Below, in pieces: positions 25,001 through 34,105 of a stretch of DNA of 64,000 nucleotides. Position numbers and translations under genes: made by a program. The notes below the pieces were generated by a model that was not told the DNA's origin, did not search any database, and was given only the letters and a program-made list of their open reading frames with translations. How positions within the stretch are numbered: position 1 is the stretch's first letter; each line of letters starts with the position of its first letter. Source of the DNA: Planococcus citri (Eukaryota; Arthropoda; Insecta; Hemiptera; Pseudococcidae); NCBI RefSeq assembly GCF_950023065.1, contig NC_088680.1, positions 68,361,350 through 68,425,349 of the forward strand, read 5' to 3'.

Positions 25001-28000
25001 CGACTAACGTGGAAGTACTTTGACTAAAAATGAGATTTGCTAACAATTTTGGCAAAAATAAGGACATTTCAATAACTTTGCCAAAAAATTTCCTGACGAT
25101 GCTGATAAAATGTAGAACCTTGACAAATTTGACAAAAAAGGAATTCATTTGGCGATTTTTTTAACAAAAGGAGAACTTTTGACTATTTTAACAAAAAAGA
25201 AAACTTTTCAACAATTTTGGAGAAATTAGGATTTTCTAACTATTTTGGCAAAAAAACAAGATCTTCTATGATAGTTTAGGCGGGGAAAAAACAGCACTTT
25301 TTCATAATTTTAGCACAATACAGATCCGTGTTGGACAATTCTGGCCTAAATTAGGATTTTTTTACAACTGTTACAAAAAATGGAACTTTTTGGCACTTTT
25401 AACAAAAAAAAAAAACAAGACTCGAATCAAGCAATTTTGGAAAAAAGAAAGATTTTAATAGCAAAAAAGAGAGCTTTTGACTAATCTGACAAAAAATAAA
25501 ACTTTTTGACAATTTTGACAAAAAATTATAATAATTTTGGTCAAAAATGAGACTTTTGACCATTTTGACTTTTGACAAAAAAAATGAAACTTCTTGACAA
25601 TTTTAGCAAAAATTAGTATCTACTTTTGAATAAATTTAGCAAAAAATGAGACTTTCTAACAATTTTGGTGAAAAATGAGGATTTTTTGATAATTTTGGCA
25701 AACAATGGAACTTTTTGACAATTTTGGCAAAAATTAAAATTTTTTACGCAATTTTGACAAAAAATGGAACTTATGACTATTTTGATAAGAAAATGAAAAT
25801 TTTAGAATCAATTAGAACTTTCTAACAATTATTGCAAAAAATGAGACTTTCTGACACAGGGTATCTAACGGATTTTTATTTGAAAAAATCACTACTTTTT
25901 CCAATCAAATTTTCAGAATGCCATCCACTCGACCCCCCCTCCCCCCCCACACACACACACATTAACAAAAACTGGAAGAAAATTTGTAATTTTAATCAGA
26001 ATTATTGAAAAAAAACAATACAAATTAACGAGCTTATTACATTCGTTATAAGACAAGGTGTCAAACAAAATTTCAAAATAAAGAATCAAGACTTCAGCAG
26101 GACATTTTTTAAACACTTAAGATTTTATTTAAAAAAAGGAGCCAGGGGGAGGCAAAATTTTACATTAGAACTTTTCGCTTTTAGTTTTCCAATGTCTTCA
26201 ACATCTCAAGATTTTTTTCAAGCAAGCGGATGTCGAAAATATAATCTTATCATTTCAATTTATGATTTTTTTTTCACGTTAAAGGTTCTTGCTCATGTAA
26301 TGAAATTGGGCGAATAAAAAACTTTTTTTTAACAAACCAAATTTTTAATTTCCAGAGGGAGGTACATTACTTTGCTTCAAAATTTTGAAATTTAAATGAT
26401 TTTTTTCTTTGAAAAAATTCAAAACTGAAAAAAAGCAAACGAGCCAGAGCGAAGCGAGGGCAGAAGCGTTCAAAAATTCATGTTTCGAGAAGTGAAAAAA
26501 ATTTCTTTATGCAGGGAGGAGTTTATTTTTCTGATTCAAATTTTGAACATTCCTTGAATTCGAACAATAGCTTTTCACGAGGAAAAAGAGTGAACAGCCC
26601 GAGCGAAGCGAGGGCAAAAGCTCTCAAAAATGTGTAATTCAAGCTCTAAAAAAGTCGATATAAATGAGCTCTTTTCTACGGAATAATGATCGAGAAAAAG
26701 GAACGAATTTGAATTTTTTTATTTTTTCACTACCTTTTTAACAAAATTCACTACCCATTTTAAAAATCACTACTTTTTCACTACTTTCATTACATGCACT
26801 ACCTGTTAGATACCCTGTGACAATTTTGGCAAAAATAATGATTTTGCGACTATTTTGGCTAAAAACAAGACCGTTTATGAGATAAACAGAAACCAGCACG
26901 TTATACGGCATTTTAGATGGAATACAGCACTTTTTGACAATTTTTGCACAACATGAACAATTTTAGCTAAAAATGGAATTTTTTTACAATTTTGATACGA
27001 AATGATTCTTTTTTTTTTTTAGCAATTTAGAATAAAATCAATACTATACTTTTTTTTGGAAATGGCGAAAATCGTAAGTTTGTGAAGAATTTTTGCAGAA
27101 TACTTATTGATTTTTTTTTTGGATTAAAGCCGAAGAACAGGATTATTTTGCATTTTCGTCAAACCCGTAAATTTGTAGACAGCTAAGGTAAAAATCAATA
27201 CTTTAGGGAGTTGAGGGGAAAAATCGAGTATTTTTTGCTAAAAAATCAAAACTTCTTGAACAATTTTAATTTTGGAAAAAATGAAACTACCTATCTCAGA
27301 ATTTTCAGTCAATTTTTATCAAAAAAAAAAAAAAAAAAAAAAAAAGGCCTTTTTAGATATGTACATACCACTTTGCTTACGTAAGGAAAGAAGATTTTTT
27401 TTTACAAAAAATAAAGTCCGAAATTGCATACACGGAGTTATACCCAATAAATAAAAAATTTCCTGATTTCAGAGGGAAAATTTAGAATTTCTCAGATATT
27501 TTCATAGCTTTTTCAAGAGGGCGAGATTCCGTCCCTTCACCCGGTTTTCCAGAAAATGGACACCCTGCTTAAACGAAGACCTCGAGAAAAAGGTGCATAT
27601 TTTTATGACAACTACTCGATATTATCATGTTCAAATGAAAAAAAAAAAAAAAACAGATTGCTGCGATAGAAATCCCGATCGATGTTATCAATTTCATCTG
27701 AAAACAACGAGTAAGTACTGGAGGAAGAGAAAATATAACGAAGCTTACAGAAATATAATTCGACATAATAAATATCGCCAATCGATTCTCGCAATCTTCA
27801 TCCATAAAATCGACCTACAGAGAAATTCTGATACAAATTTCAAACAATGGACGAAATATATAATATGTCAATGATTAGTCAGAATAATCGATTCAATATA
27901 CGCTTAGTCAGAATCGCTGCCAATACCATCTACAAGATACCTGTACGTTGACGATTGACGAATTCCAAAAATAAAAAACATGCAACTCGAACGAGAAAAT

Positions 28001-28621
28001 TGAAAAATTATGATGCTGTAGAATATCTACCAATCGTATCCAGCTTCGACTTTGATTTTCAATGCAGCTCAATTCTGAACCAAAAGGAATAAATCAGAAC
28101 GTTATTTGAAACACATTTTGTGAAGGAATCGTTGGTTGAATTGATTCGAGAATATTGCAGGTTCGATCAGGCATGAGCAATATACAGTGGGCATTTGAGA
28201 ATTTAGAAAAAGCTTCGCCGAAATCGAGTTACTTTACTATACGTACATGTATAGTGATGCCATTTTGAGACACGACACTTTTGAACGTACGTTTAAATGA
28301 GATAGATCTATTCGAATAGATTTCTCTTCAATTCTTCATACTTCGGGATCTCTCGTACCCATACCAAACTACATATCTATCACTTCTCTATCTTTACCCT
28401 TCTTAGATCTAGGTGCTCAGGTACTCTCGTCGAAACATAATCGTAATTTTACCTTCATACGGATCGGGTTCAGAGCTGGGTTTCGGTGTGGATTGGGCAG
28501 GATCGTCTTTAATGTTTCCCATACTGAGAGTGTCGCTGATCGTATTATCTTCTTTGGGGGTATCAACTTGAGAGCTTGGTTTCGGTGCGACTTGGTCAGA
28601 GGTATCTTTACTGCTATCCAT
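18619..28621 (-). CDS. bleomycin hydrolase-like (peptidase C1B) gene with novel N- and C-terminal ends
   Basis: Seven exons join in phase into 451 residues: 28453-28621, 22937-23085, 22112-22264, 21923-22015, 19450-19587, 19101-19352 and 18619-19020. Residues about 57-318 follow bleomycin hydrolase, a cytosolic hexameric papain-fold aminopeptidase. Visible blocks are QKSTGRCWIFDGLN with the nucleophile Cys, FKFSQPFISFWDK, GEQWNVLLNLITRYG and SKGPITPLDFYKKYVEP. After FNVDDQ the family resemblance almost stops. The part that should carry the catalytic His and Asn is replaced by a 133-residue acidic tail with an internal duplication. The N-terminus adds 56 residues with two Pro-Lys-Pro-Ser-Ser repeats. 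The frame is open throughout. The first exon is linked only by matching phase across a 5.4-kb intron. The product is probably not a peptidase. Confidence 0.88.
19101..22015 (-). CDS. C1B-like gene: exons 4-6
   Basis: Exons 21923-22015, 19450-19587 and 19101-19352 are all phase 0. They encode MERSYFFFKLVVHTARKNEP, the GEQWNVLLNLITRYG block, and a helical stretch ending FTWKYLDKFKQYQSKGPITP, YKKYVEPVFNVDDQ. All align without gaps to bleomycin hydrolase. The reading frame that runs past the exon at 19450 into the intron (to 19261) is an intron read-through and is not coding. Confidence 0.85.
19588..21922. repeat. intron of the C1B-like gene filled with a short-period AT-rich repeat
   Basis: Almost the whole 2.3-kb intron is an irregular array of units such as tgaccaaaaattccaaaaa and agtcacaaaaact, spaced about 25-40 bp. 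There are no exons. Only the last 150 bp toward the exon at 21923 is different sequence. The array probably grew by slippage. Confidence 0.6.
22112..22264 (-). CDS. C1B-like gene: exon 3 with the catalytic cysteine
   Basis: This 153-nt phase-0 exon carries QKSTGRCWIFDGLNVIRKPF and then EDFKFSQPFISFWDK. Gln and Cys of the papain-fold oxyanion hole and nucleophile (Q...GRCW) are kept. Bleomycin hydrolases usually have a small residue where this one has Asp (WIFDGLN), two places past the Cys-Trp pair. Confidence 0.88.
22625..22762. repeat. dispersed repeat, copy A
   Basis: The segment from ctcgagacaatgtgaaaata through ccaaactgattgcgggtttc to ctgtaaaaaaatt recurs at about 52162-52275 in the same orientation. 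The centre of each copy contains a C-rich then G-rich stretch that varies. The second copy is followed by a terminal sequence shared with the MITE at 33099-33595, so both may be fragments of one non-autonomous DNA element family. Here the copy sits in an intron of the C1B-like gene. Confidence 0.65.
22937..23085 (-). CDS. C1B-like gene: exon 2
   Basis: The exon is 149 nt, starting with two bases of a codon and ending in phase 0 at cag/gtttct. It encodes IFKNCLNQMKFAF, then DILAQNACTRSEPLKERI and RVQDPIPQ. This matches the N-terminal helix and the Gln-Asn-x-x-Thr segment that precede the active-site loop of bleomycin hydrolase. Confidence 0.8.
23086..24779. other. intron 1 of the C1B-like gene, part without clear repeats
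   Basis: AT-rich DNA with a G11 run at 23260 and several A-rich runs. No exon with splice signals was found on either strand. The frame at 24065-24331 is a hydrophobic low-complexity chance frame. Confidence 0.4.
24780..27270. repeat. short-period degenerate array (tttgacaattttggcaaaaaatgag)
   Basis: Units of roughly 33-40 bp, each close to gacaattttggcaaaaaatg followed by agacttttt, repeat dozens of times across intron 1 of the C1B-like gene. The array is interrupted at 25857-26817 by a transposable element and resumes with the same unit after it. That gives an exact before-and-after view of the insertion. Confidence 0.7.
25857..26817. mobile_element. 961-bp non-autonomous DNA element with TIRs and 5-bp target duplication
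   Basis: The left end is cagggtatctaacgg and the right end reads ctgttagataccctg, an inverted repeat of at least 13 bp. Both flanks carry tgaca (25852-25856 and 26818-26822), and the surrounding array continues across the pair, so the boundaries are secure. Inside are a C-rich and (ac)n stretch near 25930 and two copies of a gagcgaagcgagggc word near 26450 and 26600. There is no transposase frame. A 5-bp duplication limits the possible superfamilies, but I do not assign one. Confidence 0.85.
27271..28452. other. intron 1 of the C1B-like gene, 5' part
   Basis: Contains an A22 run at about 27321 and unremarkable AT-rich sequence. The overlapping frames at 27569-27874 lie on opposite strands over an A-run and have no domain. 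No exon is supported. Confidence 0.4.
28453..28621 (-). CDS. C1B-like gene: candidate first exon, low-complexity repeat leader
   Basis: From an ATG at 28619-28621 this exon encodes 56 residues plus one base, ending at a strong gaag/gtaaaa donor (phase 1). The acceptor at 23085 needs exactly one base, so the joint is in frame. The peptide is polar and made of two similar halves: MDSSKD...APKPSSQVDTP and MGNIKDD...TPKPSSEPDPY. Bleomycin hydrolases do not have this leader. The open frame extends a little upstream through TTGTTAACAGAA. The exon could belong to another transcript; assignment rests on strand, phase and order. Confidence 0.55.
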
Positions 28622-29319
28622 ATTCAAAGTGACCGGTTGTGCGAGTTCTGTTAACAAGCTGCAATATACCGCTGTACGTAAATGAAGAAGCGCCTATCAG
28701 ATGACATATGAAAATGGAACATTATATAAATTATGTGAGTGATAACTGATAAGTAAATAAGACGCGATTTGATACAATGCTTTCATTACCTTGCAAAGAG
28801 AACTAATCAGAAGAACCACTGCGCCGCAATGAATGATTTCACTTCGAATGTATGTAGATTTAGAATGGAAACTCCGGTTTTATTTGTTTTTATCGACGAT
28901 TCTTCATTCGAAACACATGAATAATAATATTTATACCTTCAATAAATGAAGATGAAAGTGAAATTTAAAACACGAGGATGCAGAAATGAGAAAGCACATT
29001 TTTCTTGAATCATGAATGAAGAGGTGTTATGAATGATGTGTTAGTGTTATCATTATCAATCACTCTACAGTCTGTTGAAGGAACTATGGAACGCGTCGCA
29101 GTGATTGGCTACTGGCTAGCGCGTTTTGTTGCCTTTGCTTACTTTTCAGTTTTCAGACTTTTCTTATCACAAAATTGACTTTTTCGTCTTCGTCTTTTTC
29201 ATTTATTTTCAATTTGTCGGTGTCGTTTCAAGTTTCAGCTTCAGCTTAACTCATATATTGATTGATTTGTTTTATAATCTAGTCTAATATTTATTGTGGG
29301 GTGTAGTTTTAATTATTAG
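28622..29319. promoter_or_regulatory. shared upstream region between head-to-head C1B-like and Polo-like genes
   Basis: About 700 bp separate the proposed start of the minus-strand C1B-like gene from the first visible exon of the plus-strand Polo-like gene. An inverted CCAAT box (gattgg, 29103-29108) lies in a GC-richer patch with acgcgtcgcag and ctagcgcg. The layout would suit a two-way promoter or closely spaced promoters. No TATA box convinced me. The start codon of the Polo-like gene should be here or in a small unseen exon. Confidence 0.4.
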
Positions 29320-30062
29320 GAACGGCTCATAGTAAAGCGGACGACGTCGTTATTTCTGAAACGATAATAGACAGAAGTACGAATACCAGATATGCCCGAG
29401 GAAAGTTCTACGGCAAGGTAAGCCTTTGTTCGCTTATTAAACTATTTTACGTACCTATATCTTCTAGATACCATACCAATAATGTTAATTTTGGCTACTC
29501 GTGATTAACGAAATGCTTTATGTTGTGTTTAGGGAGATTTCGCGAACTTTTACGAAATCAAAGATATGGCTACCGGTCACACGTACGCCGGAAAAATCGT
29601 ATCGAAAAAGTTGCTAACGAAGAGTAACCGAGAAGTGAAACTGACCCAAGAAATAAACATCCACAGAAGCCTCAATCACAAACATATCGTCGATTTCCAA
29701 GCTTCTTTTGAGGACGGTGAATTCGTCTACGTCGTATTGGAATTATGCCAGAAAAGATCTCTTTTAGAATTACACAAGTAAACTAACTCGAACTGTTCTA
29801 TGTAACCTAATCGTAGATGAGCACTTTGTGTAATATTTCGTAACTATTTCGTTTCATTTTCTAGACGCCGAAACGCTTTAACCGAACCGGAAACCAGATA
29901 CTATATGAAACAGATACTGGACGGTGTGCTGTATTTACACGATAATGGAATTATTCATAGAGATTTAAAACTAAGTAACTTATTCTTAAACGATGATATG
30001 GAGATGAAAATCGGCGATTTTGGATTCGCTACGAAAATCGAATACGAAGGCCAACGAAAAAA
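29320..30062 (+). CDS. Polo-like gene: exons 1-3, N-lobe to DFG
   Basis: Exon 1 (acceptor at 29318-29319 tentative) encodes IIDRSTNTRYARGKFYGK. Exon 2 begins GDFANFYEIKDMATGHTYAG and carries the catalytic Lys and the VVLELCQKRSLLELHK hinge region. Exon 3 contains GIIHRDLKLSNLFLND and IGDFGFATKIEYEGQRKK, ending in phase 2 at aaaaaa/gtaagc. Up to this point the kinase reads as intact. Confidence 0.85.
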
Positions 30063-31807
30063 GTAAGCTCGAAAAATTACTCGGTGGTTTTATGTGTACG
30101 GTTTTTAACGGTTATTTTTTTCTCTCATTTCAGCATTAGTAACGTGGCTCCTGAAGAACTGAATATGAAAGAATTTGGCTTGAAAATAGATGTTTGGTCT
30201 CTTGGTTGTATTATGTAAGCGATTTCTTCACTGCATTATGAGCGATGTATTTTTTTCATCTAGAATATAATTAGGTATGTCGAATAATCTCGATGAAATT
30301 GTGTTTTAATGTGTGTTTTTTTTTTTTTTGTAAAGGTACACGTTACTCGTTGGCAAGCCTCCTTTCGAAACGAATTCTTTACGAGAAACCTCCGAACGTA
30401 TTAAACGCTGCGATTACAAAATTCCTACTGAAATCAAAGCTCCTGCTGCCAATCTAATCTACTCCATGTTATTACCAGATCCAAAGAAAAGACCCACAGC
30501 AGAGCAAATCATCAGCTCTGATTTTTTCAACGGTATTTGAAACTCGTACCTAGGATTCTGTCTCAGCTCGAACGTGTTTTCAACTGACGCATTTTTTTCT
30601 TCGCAGATTATATACCTTCCAAACTGCCTGTTTCGTGCTTAACTGTTGCTCCTCGATTCGATTCTAAACCGTGGCTGAAGTCAATAATGGTGAGATTATT
30701 TTTTCAAATATTCGGTAGAAATATTAATCGACTCATTAGATTTCTTGAAATTTTGAGATTTCTCCCCCCCCCCCCCTCCAACATTTTAACCGAACGTAAT
30801 CATTTCATGATTTTCAGGAGGTGAAAACAGTCCAGCTTTGGTGAAAGCTAAAGCAGGAACCGGAGACGTTGAAAACAAAGCCGCAGGTATCATGGCTACA
30901 ACCGGGGAATGTGAAGATCACCTCAGAATGTTGCACACGCAATTAAAAATACTTTTGGAATGCAAACCGTCGCATTGCCAAAGTGAAGCTGGTGAGTATT
31001 TGGTCATCTAACTTGACCCCCTTTCATAATGAAACAACCTCGACTGAAAATTTTTTTATTACAGAGGAATTAACCGATCCTGCTGTTCAACCGTTCGTCT
31101 GGATCAGTAAATGGCTCGATTATTCCGATAAGTACGGTTTCGGGTATCAATTATGCGATGACGGAGAGGGCATCATGTTCAACGATAAAACTCGTATTGC
31201 CTTATTGGCTAATCAGAAGTAAGCCCGAATAATTTCCTACTCGATGTCAACGAATTCCTTCGCTAATCGCGAGATTTCCCACAGGGACGTACATTACATC
31301 GAAAGAGACGGAACCGAGAATTACTACACGATGGATAACACGCCGCCCGAGTTGGAGAGAAAAGTCAAATTACTGTCGTATTTCCGAAGATACATGAAGG
31401 AATCCTTGATGAAAGCCGGAGCCTCGGTCCAAGCACAGGAATCAGATTCTCTAAGTCGTCCACCCTATTTGCACACGTGGCACAGATACCCATCCACTGT
31501 GATTATGCAATTGACCAATGGCACGGTACAGGTGAGTAAAAAATCCAACCCTAAATCAAATCTTAACTTCGTAACAGCTCTCTTCTGCACCGTTTTAATA
31601 TTTTCTTTCACTTTTCAGATGAACTTCAACGATCACACCAAGATAATCTTGTGTCCTCTGATGGAGGCAGTCACCTACATCGACACCGAGAAAAATTTCC
31701 GTACGTATAGATTTTCGACGATTTTGAAAAACGGTTGTAGCCCAGGTCTTTCGTCTTGTTTGGATTATGCTGCTAAAAAAATCGAAAATTTACTCAAAAG
31801 CAAGTAG
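29320..31807 (+). CDS. Polo-like kinase 1 homologue with altered activation loop, possibly decaying
   Basis: Ten exons give about 555 residues in PLK1 order: 29320-29417, 29533-29777, 29865-30062, 30134-30214, 30336-30532, 30607-30689, 30818-30991, 31065-31218, 31285-31531 and 31619-31807. PLK1 is the mitotic Ser/Thr kinase that finds phosphorylated partners through two polo boxes. Seen here: the glycine loop GKGDFANF, the ATP lysine in AGKIVSKK, HRDLKLSN, DFGFA, and a complete polo-box domain. Three faults are visible. The loop between DFG and APE lacks the phosphorylated Thr and the GTP-x-Y motif. Exon 6 ends in phase 0, while exon 7 needs one extra base. No ATG precedes the first exon in frame. 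It could be an active-site-altered paralogue, a young pseudogene, or a real gene with an assembly indel. Confidence 0.88.
30134..30214 (+). CDS. Polo-like gene: exon 4 with shortened activation segment
   Basis: This 81-nt exon joins in phase to give RKKNISNVAPEELNMKEFG. PLK1 has a phosphorylatable Thr directly after RKK and a CGTPNYIAPE stretch. Here four residues are missing and the Thr, Cys, Gly-Thr-Pro and Tyr are gone, while APE and the following DVWSLGCIM are kept. The upstream intron is only 71 bp and has clean GT and AG ends, with no room for a normal missing exon. Confidence 0.85.
30336..30689 (+). CDS. Polo-like gene: exons 5-6, C-lobe of kinase
   Basis: Exon 30336-30532 encodes YTLLVGKPPFET through RPTAEQIISSDFFN. 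Exon 30607-30689 continues DYIPSKLPVSCLTVAPRF to KPWLKSIM. The only GT donor at the end (atg/gtgaga) leaves phase 0. Confidence 0.85.
30818..30991 (+). CDS. Polo-like gene: exon 7, linker, out of phase with exon 6
   Basis: The frame that links to exon 8 reads GGENSPALVKAKAGTG and then ECEDHLRMLHTQLKILLECK, similar in place and kind to the PLK1 linker before the polo boxes. That frame needs one base from exon 6, but exon 6 supplies none. Both AG acceptors at 30815-30820 have the same problem. In the phase given by splicing, a TGA follows within nine codons. Confidence 0.75.
31065..31807 (+). CDS. Polo-like gene: exons 8-10, polo-box domain
   Basis: Exon 31065-31218 encodes polo box 1 with FVWISKWLDYSDKYGFGYQL. 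Exon 31285-31531 carries DVHYIERDGTENYY and the LLSYFRRYMKESLMKAG helix. Exon 31619-31807 begins MNFNDHTKIILCPLMEAVTY and ends at TAG 31805-31807. The Trp of polo box 1 and the His and Lys of HTK that grip phosphopeptides in PLK1 are all present. Partner binding may therefore persist even if the kinase is dead. Confidence 0.88.
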
Positions 31808-32918
31808 TATTATGTGTTCCTTGAAATTTGATTTTAAAGTGTGGTGTTTTCTATCACATGATTGTATTATACTTTAAAATTATGGTTCTGTTTCTTGAAT
31901 CGTCCTTATTCCCATGCCTAGACATATGTACACTGTGATATTCAATTTTCCATTTTCGCATGAGACTACCTAGTCGTATTAACTGTACCTTTTTGCAGTC
32001 GATTTTTTTTTACTTTTGTTCTTTTCAGTACTATTTTTATGATTATCTTTTCTACTTAGAAGCGTAACAGTGTGAAAGTAGTTACCTATTATTTTAGTAC
32101 TTGCATTTTTTAAAAATAATATAGTCTTATCGTGTCGAGTCCATTATGCCTGTATGTTTTTTTTTTGGTATGAATTTTAGATGTTTTGGGATCTGTTTCA
32201 AGTTCAATCTACCGAATGTTTTTAATTTACGATCGATTGAAGTTTTTTGACAGGTTTTCTCTGTAGTTTCTTGACCACGCCTTATTTTGTCAGCTTGCAA
32301 TATTGAAAAAATAATGGGTTCGGTTCGGTGATCGAACATTTTCAGTTGTTTTAACGTGGATTTTTCCCATTCGTTTTTTTTTTTTTTTTTTTTTTAAATT
32401 ATTATTTCATTACATATTTGTTCATTTTGTGATAAGAGTCAATTTTGAGAATTTGAAAACATTTTTCAACCTAAGCTCTAAATTTTTTTTTTTTTTTTTT
32501 TCGTCCATTTCTTTGATGAGTGTCAATTCTGAATTCAGGCCTTGTACTCGGTTACTTTTCAAGGAACCAAGTTACTGAAGTTATGGAAAGGAGCTTTTAG
32601 TTACCAACTAGTGTGTTTTTTTTCAAAAATTCAATTTTTCAAAATCATGATTCTACTTTTTGAAAAGAAAAAATGAAGAAATAATATCGATTTTCTCTAA
32701 AAATAGCAAAAAAGCTTGGCTTTGGTTACGATTTCTAAAAGTGTAGTTTCTGATCAAAAATTGATAAAATTGCCCCAAAAAAATAATATCTATGTATCCT
32801 GAGAGGTTGCAAAAAAGTCTCACACTTTTTTGACAAAAGTTTTAAAGAATACTTACTCATCGTTTTTTTACAAAATGGTTAAAAAAAATTGTATTCTATC
32901 TAAACTCACTTTTTTGTT
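31808..32918. other. 3' flank of the Polo-like gene
   Basis: AT-rich DNA with T22 and T18 runs near 32375 and 32485. I saw no canonical AATAAA in the first 500 bp after the stop codon. The minus frame at 32127-32339 shows no domain. The end of this stretch starts the repeat cluster described next. Confidence 0.4.
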
Positions 32919-33100
32919 AAAAGTGATGAAAATTTTTAGTTTTTTGTAAAAAATTACTGAAAATTGTCGCTTTTTTGAAAGAAATTCTGATGAATAAATT
33001 GTCGAGAAAACTGCGCTTTTTAATACCTGAAATGGTCAAAGACTCGAATTTTTTTCCCAGAAATTCTCAAAAACACTTGCTTTTTTGAATTTTGTCAGGG
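32919..33100. repeat. 180-bp direct repeat, left copy
   Basis: The segment from aaaagtgatgaaaattttta to gcttttttgaattttgtcag recurs at 33596-33775 with only about five substitutions and one T indel. The two copies directly flank the MITE at 33099-33595. Confidence 0.85.
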
Positions 33101-33595
33101 TCATTCCACGTCAATTGGACCAAGAAGTGGTAGGTGGGTTCGGCGATTTTTTTGAAGTTTTTCCTGTGGAAAGACCTTCCGAAGGGATGACCAATGGCGC
33201 AAATCGCAGCCTTCTAGCTCATTTTTAACGGCAGCCAGGGGGTGTCAAAGTTTTCAGTGAACCTAAAATATCATCCATTTCAGCAGTGGATTGCTCGATA
33301 ACCGCGATACCTACCAAAATGGTACTTTTTCCCATAGTTAGGGGTTTTGAAAAGTTTTTTGGTGATATCATAAAAATCAGTGTTGCCACTTTTTTTCGTA
33401 TAAAAAATTAGCTCAAAAAGTTTCAAAACGTAATTTTCATATCGTTCCGACTCTCAAAAATTCTGAAAAAAATACATTATGGACAAATGTTCATGCTGAA
33501 CAACATATCAAAAAATTGGGATGGTAACTTGTAACGAAGTCGATTTAAAAAAATTTAAACTTTGCTTCTTGGTCCGATTGACGTGGAATGACCCT
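33099..33595. mobile_element. 497-bp MITE with 31-bp TIRs
   Basis: The left end reads agggtcattccacgtcaatt and continues ggaccaagaag. The right end is its reverse complement with one mismatch over 31 bp. The core has no coding frame. The same right-hand terminus recurs near 52307-52333, so this is a family. Flanking DNA is the 180-bp direct repeat pair. Confidence 0.82.
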
Positions 33596-33775
33596 AAAAG
33601 TGATGAAAATTTTTAGTTTTTTGTAAAAAATTACTGAAAATTGTCGCTTTTTTGAAAGAAATTCTGATGAATAAATTGTCGAAAAAACTGCGCTTTTTAA
33701 TGCCTAAAATGGTCAAAGCCTCGAATTTTTTCCCAGAAATTCTCAAAAACACTTGCTTTTTTGAATTTTGTCAGT
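33596..33775. repeat. 180-bp direct repeat, right copy
   Basis: This is the right-hand partner of 32919-33100. It is followed by agtaatttttcaagcaaaaa, whereas the left copy runs straight into the MITE. The right copy therefore probably shows the original junction. Confidence 0.85.
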
Positions 33776-34105
33776 AATTTTTCAAGCAAAAAGTGCTCAG
33801 CACTCTCATTTTTTGAACAAAACTTGGCCTGAATTTTAAAAAATTTTCGGTTTTTATAAAATTTGCTAAATAATCTTGTTTTTGCATGAACTCAATTTTT
33901 TACTAAAAAAATGCTAGAAACGTTCAGTTTTTTGTCTAAAGCGCAGAAAATAATCGCTTTTTCGCAAAAAAAATCCAAAAAATAGTATGTCAAAAAAGCT
34001 TTGTCTTTTGCTGTCTATAACAGTCAGTCTCGTTTTTTTTGGTCAAAAATTATTAAGATGATTTAATTTTTCTTCAATATTGCCAACGTCTTGATTTTTG
34101 CCAAT

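Noticed and set aside
29086..29160. ATG at 29086 (ATGGAACGCGTC) as the Polo-like start
   Set aside because: Its frame meets no donor that would enter exon 1 in the needed phase, and the read-through is hydrophobic and ends quickly.
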